Shown here one piece after another: positions 46,835-57,640 of a stretch of 64,000 nucleotides of DNA; the first letter of the stretch is position 1, and each line of letters starts with the position of its first letter. The notes under the pieces are model-generated. The model saw nothing but the letters and a program-made list of their open reading frames with translations, did not search any database and was not told the DNA's origin. The translations under genes and the position numbers were made by a program. The stretch is taken from positions 868,001-932,000 of the forward strand of contig CAOLHI010001812.1 of assembly GCA_948474755.1 (NCBI GenBank), written 5' to 3'. This DNA comes from Ctenosaura bakeri (lineage: Eukaryota; Chordata; Lepidosauria; Squamata; Iguanidae).

Positions 46835-48084
46835 TAAGTAATTCTCCATCTTAAGAGGTAACTATTTTTTACTTTAATTTTACTTTTTTGGTGTGACAGC
46901 ATTTTGTGGCAGTTTGAGTATGTCTCAAGCAGACCTTGGAAAAGTTGGATTACAACTTCCAAATCCTTGAGTTAGCATAGCTACTCCAAAACCATCTTCT
47001 AAAAAAGGAACATCCCCAAATTTGGTCTCAGGTGTGACCTAAACTATCTTTGTCAGTCCTGAATCCTCATCTAGATCAGGCCATAGCTTTCATGTGGCCA
47101 TGGAATTGTTGGGAAGACTAAAGCACTTATGCCTAAAGCTTCTTTTGTTGTGTCAGCTGAATTCTTGGAAGCAATAAGATAACGGAATAGAACAAAATCC
47201 CTATTACTTTCCATTGCAGTCAAAATGCATATAGACAGCATACCTGACAAAGAACATCCGCACGAGAGGGGAGGAGCAGTTTTCTGTGGGTCAAGCCTGG
47301 TGTTTTTATACTCCAATTTGAAAAATGAATTCGGAAATTCAGAAACTGTGTATGTACCCCCCTCCCCATTTACATTGTACTACTGTGGAGAACAGCGGTA
47401 GCTGCACCCACAACAGACAAGAGTCCTTGGCCACTCCTCTCCCTCCTCTCCCCGCCCCACCATCGCTGATTTTTCTGGTTTTTTTTTTAAAAAAAACACA
47501 CAGCACGTCTATGTTGCTATGTTTGTGTGCAGGAATGTATGTTCGTTGATATGTGGAAAAAAACATGTTTTAACAGTCTATTACCAGATCCACTCTCTTC
47601 CCACTGTACATTTAACACAGGAAGAATAATAATGCATGGTGACTTGTTCTTGATGGGCAGAGAAGAGAGACAGGGGTGGAAATGATGGATGGGACATTCT
47701 GGGAACGCCCATAGTTGGCCACGTCTTTGATGTGAATCAATTCTACTCTTCTGCGTGTAGGCAAAAACCAAAGCAGAACTGGTTTGGAAGCTTTACATCA
47801 GAGTTTTTCCGGTTTTCACATACAACAGTTTCGTATCGCAGTGCACCGTTCTAGGAACTGGAATGTGCAGAACCATGAGGAAAACTGCAATGCTAAAATT
47901 GTACAACATGCATCCCAGAGGGTAAGAATTTGATTCTCCTATGGTGTATCAACCTTGTGTGGAAATGGCCAAAGGATATGACATCAAAGAAACCCCTTTC
48001 TCTTCCCTCAGTTGTGTGGTTCTGTGTTAGACCTTGAGAAGATATGTCTACATTAGGATAGGAGCCTTAGGCTCACAAGAGCTA

Positions 48085-48256
48085 AGTTAGTTCACAATGT
48101 TTAGTATCATGAAAGCATTACGAGCTGGAACAAACCACAATGGCCATGAGTCCAACCTCCTGCTATGCAGGAATACACATTGAAAGCACTTACAGCAAAA
48201 TGCCATCCAGACTCTGTTTAAAAACCTTCCTATTCTCTTGCAGTAAAAAGGAACAG
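48085..48256 (-). mobile_element. CR1 LINE 3' end, minus strand, old
   Basis: The plus strand reads GAAAGCATTACGAGCTGGAA, then AATGGCCATGAGTCCAACC, TCCTGCTATGCAGGAAT and ATGCCATCCAGACTCTG, the diverged complement of the copy at 38720. Confidence 0.75.
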
Positions 48257-48579
48257 TAGCAGCAGCAACAATACCAACATAGCAGCTAGGTTCTAAATTT
48301 AAAGTGACAAAATACATAATATGAGGGGGTTGTTGCAGTCTTCCTAATGGGAGAGTCAGCCCTATTGCTTAGAAATCTTTAACAAAAAGAAAGCAGGTGG
48401 CGTATAGAACCAGAGCTTGGCAAAAGTTTTCCTTTTTGGAGTTTCACTGGTTATATGTTGTTGGAAGGAATGGTGTTTCCAAAATTTGGAGTCAAAAAGA
48501 TAACTTTTCTGCACTTGGTTCATAGCATGACCTTGCATAAAAGAACTGGGCCTGTTTTAGACTCAATTACGTTCTCGTG

Positions 48580-48667
48580 GGCCAATTCTGCACTGCACTC
48601 TTATAGCGTGATTATTCCAGTTTCAACATCCTGTGGAATCCTGGGGTTTGCAGTTTAGGGAGGGGCC
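48580..48667. mobile_element. half copy of the GGCCATTTCC MITE
   Basis: One arm only, ending TTTAGGGAGGGGCC. It is followed directly by unrelated, moderately GC-rich sequence up to about 48900 that I could not classify. Confidence 0.65.
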
Positions 48668-49179
48668 AGCCATCACTACTGCCCGATTTCCACCGAAACG
48701 ATTGCTTTTTGCCCGTTCTCCACCGTAATGTTTCTTCTGCCCTCTTCTCCATTGTTGTATTTCCATTTTGTATTGATGTTGTGCTTCTCTCCATTGGTGG
48801 GGAGAGCTTCATCTCACTTCCGTGCTCAAAGTTTACTGCTATTGCTACTGTTAATTTGCCATTCGGCATTCAGCCACTGTTAAATTTGTGTTTGTCTGTA
48901 TGTGTATAGTGAGGATTAGGATTTTGATAGTTATTTGTCCCACGCTGCCTAGCTTGCTATAGGCATCTAAAGCAAGTGGTTCTTCTGGTGGATTAAAAGA
49001 CGTTTATGCCAGATGCCAGTACAACAGGTAATGTAGGTTTTAGATCAGGGTAGTTTTCTTTTTCTTCCTGTTAGTATTGAGCATCAGTGAAATGAAAGGA
49101 ATGGGAAAAGAAGGTCAGGAATCAGCCACCTTCTTTACCTTCTTTTTACTCAATCCAAGATAAATCATATTTAAGAACA

Positions 49180-50430
49180 AAGAAAACATGAACCAAGGGA
49201 AATCTATGAGGCACACTTCTGTATACCAACTGCAACTCAAATGTGCCATGGTACACCGAGGGCATGTAAGTTCCATATATGCATTTGATACAGCAGTGCG
49301 GGTGGTGCGCAGGCATGAGGTTAGGGCTGAGCGGCCAAAGCAGATATCAAGTCAGCCTTCCGCCTACTACATGTGCACCCACTACAGATTTGAATTTTTG
49401 GGGTTTACCTTTGAGGGTAAATTTTACGTTGAAGCACTACCCTCCTGATGGGACGTTCAGGATTCTGGACGTTCAGTACCTTTTTGGATGGGTCATTAAA
49501 AGGAAATTAGGCCTTCAGGGCTTTGTGCAACATTGAGATGATTTTCTATTGTCGGACGCTGGGGCTCCGGGCAATGCGCATTTCTTTGTCAGAATTCGCA
49601 TCCTTCATGGGAGAACTGGGTGCCCTTGGCACACGAGTAAACAGAAGGCCCCACACAGGGACTTACATTTTTGGGGAATCGAATTGGACAGTAAACCAAG
49701 CCCATAAATTTGCACACTAAAGTTCAGGATCTCGGGTAGAGGTAGCAATTTTCTGGGGTAGGCGCAAAGCGACTCTCAGGGAATTTCAGGAGATATTAGG
49801 GCATCTGAATTTTGACTGCAGGGGAAGGCGCGTGGCAGGGCGTTTATCAGGCGGCTTTGCAATGCCTCTAAGGGTGTCACCAAGCCACACCACCGAATTA
49901 GGATCACTATGGCTGTTTTTAACCATGTCGCCTTTTGACGTGATGAAATTAAAGTAAAGGATACATTGCAAATATATTCTGATGCAACAGATTCCATTGG
50001 CTACAGTGTCTTTTTCGGAGGCAGGTGCTGCGCTTAGAGATAGCCCGAAGTGGGGCGGAAGCGGGCATCACAGCTGACCTGAAAATTTTTGGAGTTTTCC
50101 CAATATGGGTAGCAGTGCGCATCTTGGGCACGTAGAATAACAAATGACGCCACCCAGTTGGTGTGATACCAGGCTACAGTCAGAGTGATCAACTATCCTT
50201 CTTCAAAGTAATAGCATGTTATGAGACTGGAGCGGGCTTCAATGTCTACGATTTAGCATTGTTTTCAAAGCAGTACATGTTCCGGGCATTGATAATTCTT
50301 TGGCTGACTCTCTTTCCCATATGCAGATGGAACGCTTTAGGGAACTGGCTCACGCCCTGCCCAGGAACAAAAATACCGCTGGCCTGGATCTTTAGGGTGG
50401 GGTGAGGTAATGAGGATGATAGGTATGTCA
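49180..50430 (+). pseudogene. reverse transcriptase-RNase H of the YR element, broken
   Basis: Recognisable pieces in several frames: GFTFEGKFYV (49400), WVIKRKLGLQGFVQH then an in-frame stop and DDFLL, which keeps the catalytic Asp pair (49537-49542), FWGIELDS (about 49668-49692) and a GRAFIRRLCNASKGV-like stretch near 49830. IYSDATDSIGYSVFF (near 49972-50018) is an RNase H start. QMERFRELAHALP (near 50324) is the linker toward the recombinase. Stops and frameshifts show it is dead. Confidence 0.7.
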
Positions 50431-51144
50431 ATCGCACCCAGCACTAAGAAGTGTTACAGTAAGGCAGTGAGGGAATTCAGCAACTTTCCTAAGTCCAAAA
50501 GGTTTCAGGACACTTGGCACTTCCAGTAGACCACATTTTGCAACTTTGTGTGGTCCTTAAGCAAGTAAACGGTACAAGGTAACAGGCAACCACTTTCTCC
50601 TGGTACCCTGAGGGGTTTGGGTGATGCATGGAAAGTAGTGTGTTCCTCAACATCTGAGGCTCTTTTGTTTCACTCAGCGGCTCTCATTGCATTTTTTCGG
50701 GGTGCTAAGAATAAGTGAATTGGTCGTTCAGAGCAAAGAGATAGATCGGACAGGGCCCTGGGAACTCCGGACCTGTCTTGGGGGGAGCCAATTTCTGTCA
50801 GATCAGGCCAAACAGAGCGATGTTGTGACCTTACGGGAATACATTGATGCAACCTTGGGCCCGGTAAGGCGCTTAGAGCTTATACTGCTAACAAAGGGAC
50901 ATTACGGGACCTCTTTTTTATCATGCAGACACAACTCCACTCACTAGGTATCAATTCTGGACCATTACAAAGAAGGCCCTGCTTACAAATTGGGCCTGTA
51001 GGGAGTCAATTTTGGCACACACTCATTTCGCATAGGGGCTGCTTCCACTGCAGCACAGATAGGCAGGAAAGCTCGCAACATCAGAAATGTAGGTGGAAAT
51101 TCTCAGCGTTCAGGCGCTATGTCAGGCCAATTGATCTGCCTTAA
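50430..51144 (+). pseudogene. tyrosine recombinase of the YR element, broken
   Basis: A core-binding segment (SIAPSTKKCYSKAVREF, near 50430-50480) precedes the catalytic domain. Visible catalytic positions: the first Arg in VLRISELVVQSK (codon 50708-50710), the H-x-x-R region around 51020-51032 with RIGAAST (shifted by a small indel), and the Tyr nucleophile in FRRYVRP (codon 51118-51120). PLTRYQF-like residues lie near 50938-50960. Such recombinases join the circular cDNA into the genome in place of an integrase. At least two frameshifts. Confidence 0.7.
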
Positions 51145-51149
51145 CGTTT

Positions 51150-51850
51150 TGGTTCCTTACCAGATTGACCTGCTGCGGAGGAGAGGAAGCGAATGTGGAT
51201 TTGCGGTCACAGTTTTGAGCTCCTGGGCCGAGCGGCAGACTCGTAATGCTTATATGGGCCCGAACCTGGGACTGGGTGATCGAGCGGCCATACATTGGCT
51301 TGGAAAGAGAGGTCTGCAGTGGCATGGCTTGCTACCTCTGTTGTTCAGGAAGTGTGGTGAGCCTCCCCCTGATGATGGTGACTTACCTGGGTGGTAATGA
51401 CCTTGGATTGCTAAAGAAAAGGCCCTGGTGTTACAGGCCATTCATGATATGCGGCTTATGTTGCTCAGGGAGTCAATAGTTCTCCCCCTGATGTGCTGGT
51501 CGTTCGCCTGGGTGGTAATGACCTTGGACCGCTCAAAAGGAAAGGCCTTGGTGATATAGGCCATTCATGATATGCGACTTATGCAAGGCACGTGGCCTCA
51601 CACTTCTATTGTTTGGTGTGCATTTGATACAAAGGACATGGGGAAGTTGTGCTGATCCCCGGCACATAGAACGGCCCCCGCCAATTGGTGAATAGGGAGA
51701 TTCGTTGTGCCTTCAGACAGGGCTTGGGTTACTACATTGCTCACCAACATTGTTTTTAGTACAACTGGAGATTTATTGGCATGATGGCATACACTTGTCA
51801 CCAGAGGGCAATCAAATTTTTTACAGGATTTGCAAAAGTGACTGGAATTG
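51150..51850 (+). pseudogene. SGNH hydrolase-like gene of the YR element, broken
   Basis: The stretch MGPNLGLG, HWLGKRGLQWHGLLPLL, LGGNDLGLLK (block III with the catalytic-type Asn) and DGIHLSPEGNQIF (51783-51820; block V Asp and His) match the SGNH/GDSL hydrolase that vertebrate Ngaro elements carry. The N-terminal GDS block is eroded. A 121-base internal tandem duplication repeats the GGND block. Confidence 0.7.
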
Positions 51851-52319
51851 ATTCTGAGGGGCTGCGGGGATAAGGACTAAGCGGACGCTTGCCCCTTATC
51901 GTGGGCCAGGGGGGGACTCAGTTCCGGTGTGCCTCTGGCACGGCCCCTTGTGGGGTGTAGGATAAATCCTATCCTTGGGGAGGGCCCTGGGATCACCCCA
52001 CTTGCTGCGCAGCAGGGGGTGGGCCTGGAGGCTCTCCTTCCAGACAAGGGCTGGCCAAAAGTTTTCATGCAACTTTAGCGGTTGGCTTTGGGGCCCATTC
52101 GCCCAACGGCTGGGGAGATGACCGGGAGCTCCCTCTTGACCCTCATCCATGAGAATCTATGCCCCGTTTCTCCTCAGATCATAAAACGCAGGTTCATGTT
52201 CAAGTTGAAGTTCAAGTTTAAGTTCACCCCTTGTTAAATAGGCATATTAATAAATTGCCCTAGTTCAACCCAAGCTCTGTCTGTGGTCTCGTTATTTCGT
52301 GGGTTGGGCGGCAAAGGAC

Positions 52320-53341
52320 TGTTCTTCCTAGTTAGTAATGTTGCAAACCCGTTTATCCTTGGAGTGATATGACCTTCGGAACAGTAGTACCTTATTCGGC
52401 TCTAAATTGGTTTAAACGTTTAGTTGGAAAAATGTGCGATATTGTCCCAACACCGCCAATTTTTTTGGCTGGATGTTTACTCCAGTTATGACATGTTTGG
52501 TGGACCTAAATCTTCCTTTGATATCAAATAATTTGGCCTTTGCTTGACCTTTCCTGCCAACCTGCTTCACGTGTTTGCAGAGGGCCACCGAACAGCACGT
52601 GTTTGGCGTTTGGCGTGGCCGTTAAGGATTGTAGATTCCAAACTCATTCAGGCAGGTAGCTTATGCCACTCTGATGCTCCAGGGACCATCTCATTGCAAA
52701 CAAGCATTGCTCAGCTCTACCTTACACAAAGAGGCCAGGCTCAGCGCCGAGCCAGTCCTGTCTCTCAGCCATTTGCATACTGGGCCGTAGATGTTGTCAT
52801 CAAGCGCTAAGCTCATCATGTAAACTTGACCTTTTCCAACTCCTTTGTCCAGCTCCAAACTTCCTTTGTCACCGAGCATGGCATGGCCTGTAGGCACAAT
52901 CCACCCTACAAAAAGTCCCCACTTTCGACCTCTGGATCGCTGCGGACCTCTGAAGGACTTCGCTGCGTATGTCCAGCGAGTCGTCCCCTCAGCAAGCCAC
53001 GCTCAGTTTCCTCTCCTCTCTACTCACTTCTCTCCAGGACTACATGTAAAGGGGTTGTATTACCTACTCCCCTGAAACTCTCCATTTCTATTTCTCAGTT
53101 AGCTAGTACATGTGTCTCCTTCTATGTTGTTTGCCTTTCAATAAAACTGCTATTTTGTTTATTTTAAAGTTGTTCTCCCTGCTCCTCTGACCAGAAACCG
53201 TAGACATAGGGAAAAAGATCCTCGCTAAAGTTACCCTGCCTCTCGTTACCTTAAGAGAGTGCTTGAGTCTAATTTCCCCTCATGTGTTGTTGATTGGTTA
53301 TTTAGGCGCCCCTCCCGGGACCCCCAACATACAGGGTAACA
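52320..53341 (+). mobile_element. LTR of an LTR retrotransposon or endogenous retrovirus, copy 1
   Basis: It begins TGTTCTTCCTAGTTAG and ends GGGTAACA (TG...CA). A poly(A) signal AATAAA at 53140-53145 and a weak TATA-like ACAAAAAG at 52906 fit an LTR. It aligns with 55665-56550 over most of its length (for example GACCTTTTCCAA, GGCATGGCCTG, GGGACCCCCA). No adjoining internal coding region was recognised, so it may be solitary. Edges are estimates. Confidence 0.65.
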
Positions 53342-53619
53342 TGGGAATGTTTAGGATTGCAACCATGGTTTATAAACTCATTAAGTAAACCAAGACAATA
53401 CCTCATGTTGTACCATTGACATGTTATACAGGGGTGTTAATTGTCTGTTCTTATTGACAGTATGGCTTGTAACCTTGACTGTAAAGTTTGACTTCTTTCT
53501 AGAGAGTAGAATAAACTGACCTTGATCTGGAAGAACCTAAAGGAATCTGTGGCCCTCCAGATGTTGTTCAACTACTTCTTTATTAAATATTTTAAAAAGG
53601 ACTCTTTTGTGTGTTATGT

Positions 53620-53835
53620 GGTGTTTTGAATGTTGGCTTGAGACTCTGGGAGACCATAGTCTGAATCCCCCAGTCAGTTTTGGAATTCCACTGGGTTAGT
53701 TTAGGCTTGTAGTGGTCTGTCTTAGAGGAAGGCAATAGTAAAAGGCCTCATCTCTGAATAAGTCATGTGAACAAAACCCTATGATAGAGTTGAGTAAGTT
53801 GAGATAACGTGTAGGCACATAACAGGTTTGTCAAT
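53620..53835 (+). mobile_element. CORE/MIR-like SINE, old copy at the left edge of repeat copy A3
   Basis: TGTTGGCTTGAGACTCTGGG with CCATAGTCTGAATCCC, GAGGAAGGCAATAG, AACAAAACCCTATGATAGAG and TAGGCACATAACAGG follow SINE order. Only its tail (from ATGATAGAG) is present in copy A1 at 33579, so the shared segment begins inside a SINE. Confidence 0.6.
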
Positions 53836-54924
53836 GGAACCCAGGTTGGGATAAAAGCAACACAATTTTATTAATCAGGCAAATAATTCATGATCCAACA
53901 AATAAATCACAAATATTAAATCAAAATAAATACATGATCATTAAGTGCGGGACGAATGGCCAACTCTTGACTTGATGGAAAAATGAAGTCAGCAGTAGTG
54001 CAGATTTTGGATGGCTTTCAATATGATGATTACAGTGAGCAGCCTCACTGTTCATCCTGCTCATCTACAGCTTCCAGAAGAATAGTACTGGGCATCTTGC
54101 ATAAAATACCACCTGCAGTGATCCACCCACAAAGCTATCCTGCTTGGATCACAGAAGCAGTAACAATAGTCTTGTGTAGTTCAGACATTTATTAGCTCTT
54201 TCCAGAAGAATATCATGGGGGAACTCATGGAAGGCTCTGCTGAAATGAAGATAGGCTACATCCACAGCATACCTTTCATGTATAGAAAAATTTTGTAACT
54301 ATCAAAAAAAAAAAAAAGGATAGATGAATTTGGCATGACTTATTTTGAGAAACCCATGTTGACTCTTAGTGATCTGGTATTCCTTTCTAACTGCATATAT
54401 GCTGTCTTTTTAATTATTGGCTCTGGTTTAGAATCTTTCCTAGGCTAGCAGCAAGCAGTCAGCAAGATTAAATTACTCTGCTGCTGTGGATCATGTTTCA
54501 CATTTGCCTTTATTTCCTGGTTGCAAGCTGCCTTTCCAGCTGTTGCAGGGAGAAAGAGCAGTACACTTTTAACATTCTGACCTAGCAAGGCCTTTGAGGT
54601 CACCATGACACTCACTCAACAATGCTCTGAGTTCCAACTGACCTCCCTTCAGTTGCTGCTCTCATTCTAACAGCCTTTGGCAGTTACACAGGAGTTAGGA
54701 GAAATGGCTCCTTTTGAAATCTTTCCTGTTTGTTTAGTCTGCATTTGGTCTGAAATCAGATAGACAGAAGGGCTCTGAACCTAAGCAGCTCTCTGTGTGC
54801 TTCCTGATCTATCCGTAGGGCTAACTAGGAATATGATTCAGTTAGAACTGCTGACTTAAGAAAGAGAGGTCACCTAGGAGAAGGAGGCTGCTGTGTTTTC
54901 TTCTCTTTCTCTTCTTTTCTGCAG

Positions 54925-54954
54925 GCAAAGGCATCCATCAGAAAGTTCCCATCA
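54925..54954 (+). other. mini-exon-like cassette 1 of copy A3
   Basis: CTTTTCTGCAG, a 30-base block starting GCAAAGGCATCCATCAG, then GTGAGT. It differs from A1 at two positions I can see (N to K and T to P in the split phase). Confidence 0.4.
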
Positions 54955-55569
54955 GTGAGTATCTTCAACTCTAGCTTTCTGGATTCTCCAGGGCAGCTCC
55001 CCACCGCCCCTCCCCAGCTCCCCTCAGCGCCTTGGGTCCCCTGTTGTCTACTTTGGGGGAGCTTTTTTCTTGTTCCATGACCCCCATCTCAGGTTGGAGC
55101 AGACCACCCGGCCTTGGAGGAAAAAGTCAAAAACCCTGTTTGATGAAGATCAGCAGCCCCACGTCAGGCACAATATGTTGGTTCACAGCTAGGAGAAAAG
55201 CCTTACTCTGTGGGTGCAGGATGTTCATCCCCAGACAGGAACTGGACTCAGAAACATTCTTAATTGATTGGGGAGAGTGTTCCAATCTGACATCCCCAAG
55301 AAGCTCCATGGGCTGTTTTGGCGGCTGCTCCTTGCTGGGCTCTTTCTTAAGCAGGCTCTGGGTGAAGGATGACCTTGGGAAATCCAGGGATTAAGCAGTT
55401 TGGAAAGAACAAAGTGATGTTGAGTTTAACCAGTGACGTTTTTCGTAAATTGAGCTGTGCCTTAGGTTGAAATAAGAATTCTGTTCTGTCCCAGTTATGA
55501 ACAGTCACACGGTCACTGACTTGTAGAAAGTTTTGCTGTGTTCTCTTCCGATTGTGTTCCTTCATGTAG

Positions 55570-55586
55570 GCAAAGCTATCAACCAG
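55570..55586 (+). other. mini-exon-like cassette 2 of copy A3
   Basis: CTTCATGTAG precedes GCAAAGCTATCAACCAG and GTAAGA follows. One base differs from A1. Confidence 0.4.
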
Positions 55587-55664
55587 GTAAGATATTCTGT
55601 TTCAATGGATGTTCAGTTCCATTCATTCAACCCTGACAGAGCTCCATACTTTCTTTGGGTGAGC

Positions 55665-56550
55665 TGTTCTTCTAGTAGTTGTTCTTTTACGGTTCAGCCC
55701 TAATCGGTGATAGCACTAGATATCTCTTTGTGATATCAAATCATTCGGCTTTTCTCTGCCACCCTGCTCTATGTGTTTGCGAGGCCTCCGGACAAGCACG
55801 TACACAGGCGTGGCCGGTACGTGACATTCCATTCTCCACCTAGGTAGGCAGAACAGAGCCACTCCGTTGATTCACGGACCTCCCTGTAAACACCTCTTGC
55901 TTAAGTGCAACTCTAAACAAAGATGCCCGGCCTCGAGCTGATAGTCTTCCAAAGCCAAGCTAACCACCTTGCATTTGCATATTGGCTATCTATTGTTACA
56001 TCTGAGCTAAGCCCATCACGTTAAACTTGACCTTTTCCAAAGCTTTGTCCCGCTCCAAACTCACATTGTTCTCACCGAGTATGGCATGGCCTGCAGTCAC
56101 AATTCACCCTATAAAAAGCCCCCAGAACAGAGAGCACCTCGGATCACTCTGGACTTCCATCCAGCCTTGCTGCCGTTTTGTCTGACGAGCTCCCCTCAGC
56201 GAACCGCACTGAGCTTTCTTCCCCACCATCTTCCAGTTTCTTCAGGACTGCGAGAAGGTGTCGTATCACCCATTTCCCCTGAAAATCCTGATTTCTAATT
56301 CTTCCTATAGCTGTGTGGTTGTGGTGTCTTTCCTGTTGGTTTGTCTGTTAAGAAAAACATCATTTTTGCTATTTTAGAACTGTCTGACTGCTTGACTGAC
56401 CTGACCCCGTAGACATTGGGTTACAAGATCTCTGCTAAGTTACCCTGCCTCTCGCTAGCTTTAGTGAGTGCTCCAGTTAATTTCCCCAACTTTGTGGTTG
56501 TGTTTTGGTTATTTGGGCGCCTCTCCTGGGACCCCCAGAGAACAGGTTAA
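55665..56550 (+). mobile_element. LTR copy 2, same family
   Basis: TGTTCTTCTAGTAGTTG at the start, TATAAAA at 56110-56116, a T/C-rich region, and the end TCCTGGGACCCCCAGAG with AACAGGTTAA. It lies partly inside the left arm of the large palindrome, and its inverted partner is cut by the right edge of the window (63837-64000). Confidence 0.65.
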
Positions 56551-56920
56551 GCAGGTGATCTGGAATGTTTATTAAATGAGTATCTCACTTGACCAGGGGA
56601 GGTCAAGGTAGCATATATGATTCTCTTTCCCCATTAATTTTATTCTCACAACAACCCTGTGAGGTTGGTTTGGCCAAGAGATCATGATTTCCTCAAAGTC
56701 ACTGAGTGAGCTAAGTGGCTACTCAGTACTGTACAGGAATAAGTCTGCTACACGTCACATATGACCAGTTTTCCTTGAGCAAGATTCCAGAAACAAATAG
56801 GTATGTCTGTCAGCAGCCTGGTTAATGCAGTCCTTGAATACCACAAAGCCTCATTTTGTTTTTCATTTCCGTCTTTATGTACCCCATGCATATAAGGTAC
56901 ATAAAGTGGTACCTTGGATG

Positions 56921-57640
56921 TGTTACCCTGCTTGCTTGGGCTCCTTTAAGAGGATTCCAAAAGTTGTCAAATCATCTCTTGTGGGGAAGAATTAGCTCTG
57001 CACTGCTATAGCTATGCAAAGAGGACAGGGTACTTGGATCTTTTAACCCAATATTTACGGGGTCAGGCCCAGTCAAAAAATCACACAAATTGTTCAAATG
57101 TAAGGATTTTATTGACATAGATGTAAAGTCCCTACAATCACTCAGCTTCACACACTCCAACAAGCATACAAGACTATAGAAAGTTAGAAAGAGATGAAAA
57201 ATAGGAGAGAGAGAGAGAGAGAGAGATAAGAGTTTGATTTAATACTATACCAATCCAAAAATCTTCAGCTGAGTGAAAACAATCTGGCCCACGCCTTTAG
57301 AGGCTGCGGGGAGCTTACCGGCTTCATGGTTTTGCAGATCTGAGAGAACTTGCAACTCTAAGCTCTCAAAACTCCAAAAAGAATCTCTCCAAAACTACAA
57401 ATCCAAACTCCCCAAACTCTGCAAAAAGAATGAAAAAGTGCGCCTAGTTATAGTGTTGACCAAAGTTCTGTGAAACCATATGGCTGCAGTTTTTATTAAG
57501 ATGGATTATTTTCTTTTGTAGTTCAAACAAAACACAGCCAAGCATCCTTGTGGTTTCCTGCAAGATCAGTATCTCTCCGGAGATGCATACCTCTAAGTGT
57601 CAAATTCCAGGCTGTTTTGCATTGTTTATTTGTTCCCAGA
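56921..57640 (-). mobile_element. second LTR-like element in the left palindrome arm
   Basis: On the minus strand it carries AATAAA (complement at 57107), then GACCCCGTAAATATTGGGTT, and ends GGGTAACA. The ...GACCCCGTA(G/A)A(C/T)ATTGGGTT... block is shared with the other LTRs, so this is a related family. The 5' limit is uncertain. Confidence 0.45.

Larger units (their letters stand above)
45180..48570. other. repeat-poor stretch with no recognised gene
   Basis: Apart from a CORE-SINE (46393), a MITE (46672), a CR1 end (48085) and a palindromic hairpin relative near 45780-45900, I see nothing that I can name. Frames of up to 85 codons have no family signature. Confidence 0.5.
49180..52319 (+). 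mobile_element. YR (Ngaro/DIRS-type) retrotransposon, decayed, 5' truncated
   Basis: Three coding modules follow each other on the plus strand in broken frames: reverse transcriptase-RNase H (49180-50430), tyrosine recombinase (50430-51140) and SGNH hydrolase (51150-51850). The order and the extra hydrolase are characteristic of vertebrate Ngaro-like elements. The 3' region is CpG-richer and has a poly(A) signal AATAAA at 52249-52254. The gag region and the left terminal repeat were not recognised. It is immediately followed by an LTR of another family. Confidence 0.75.
53781..55610 (+). repeat. repeated segment A, copy 3
   Basis: Collinear with copy 1, including the two first cassettes (54925, 55570) at almost the same spacing (615 against 611 bases). 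It ends shortly before an LTR that begins near 55665, so the third cassette is absent. Confidence 0.8.

Noticed and set aside
47755..47786. another mini-exon-like GCAAAAACC after GTGTAG
   Set aside because: No donor follows and the flanks do not match segment A.
49523..49720. short frame in the RT region as an independent gene
   Set aside because: It is an out-of-frame shadow of the decayed reverse transcriptase.
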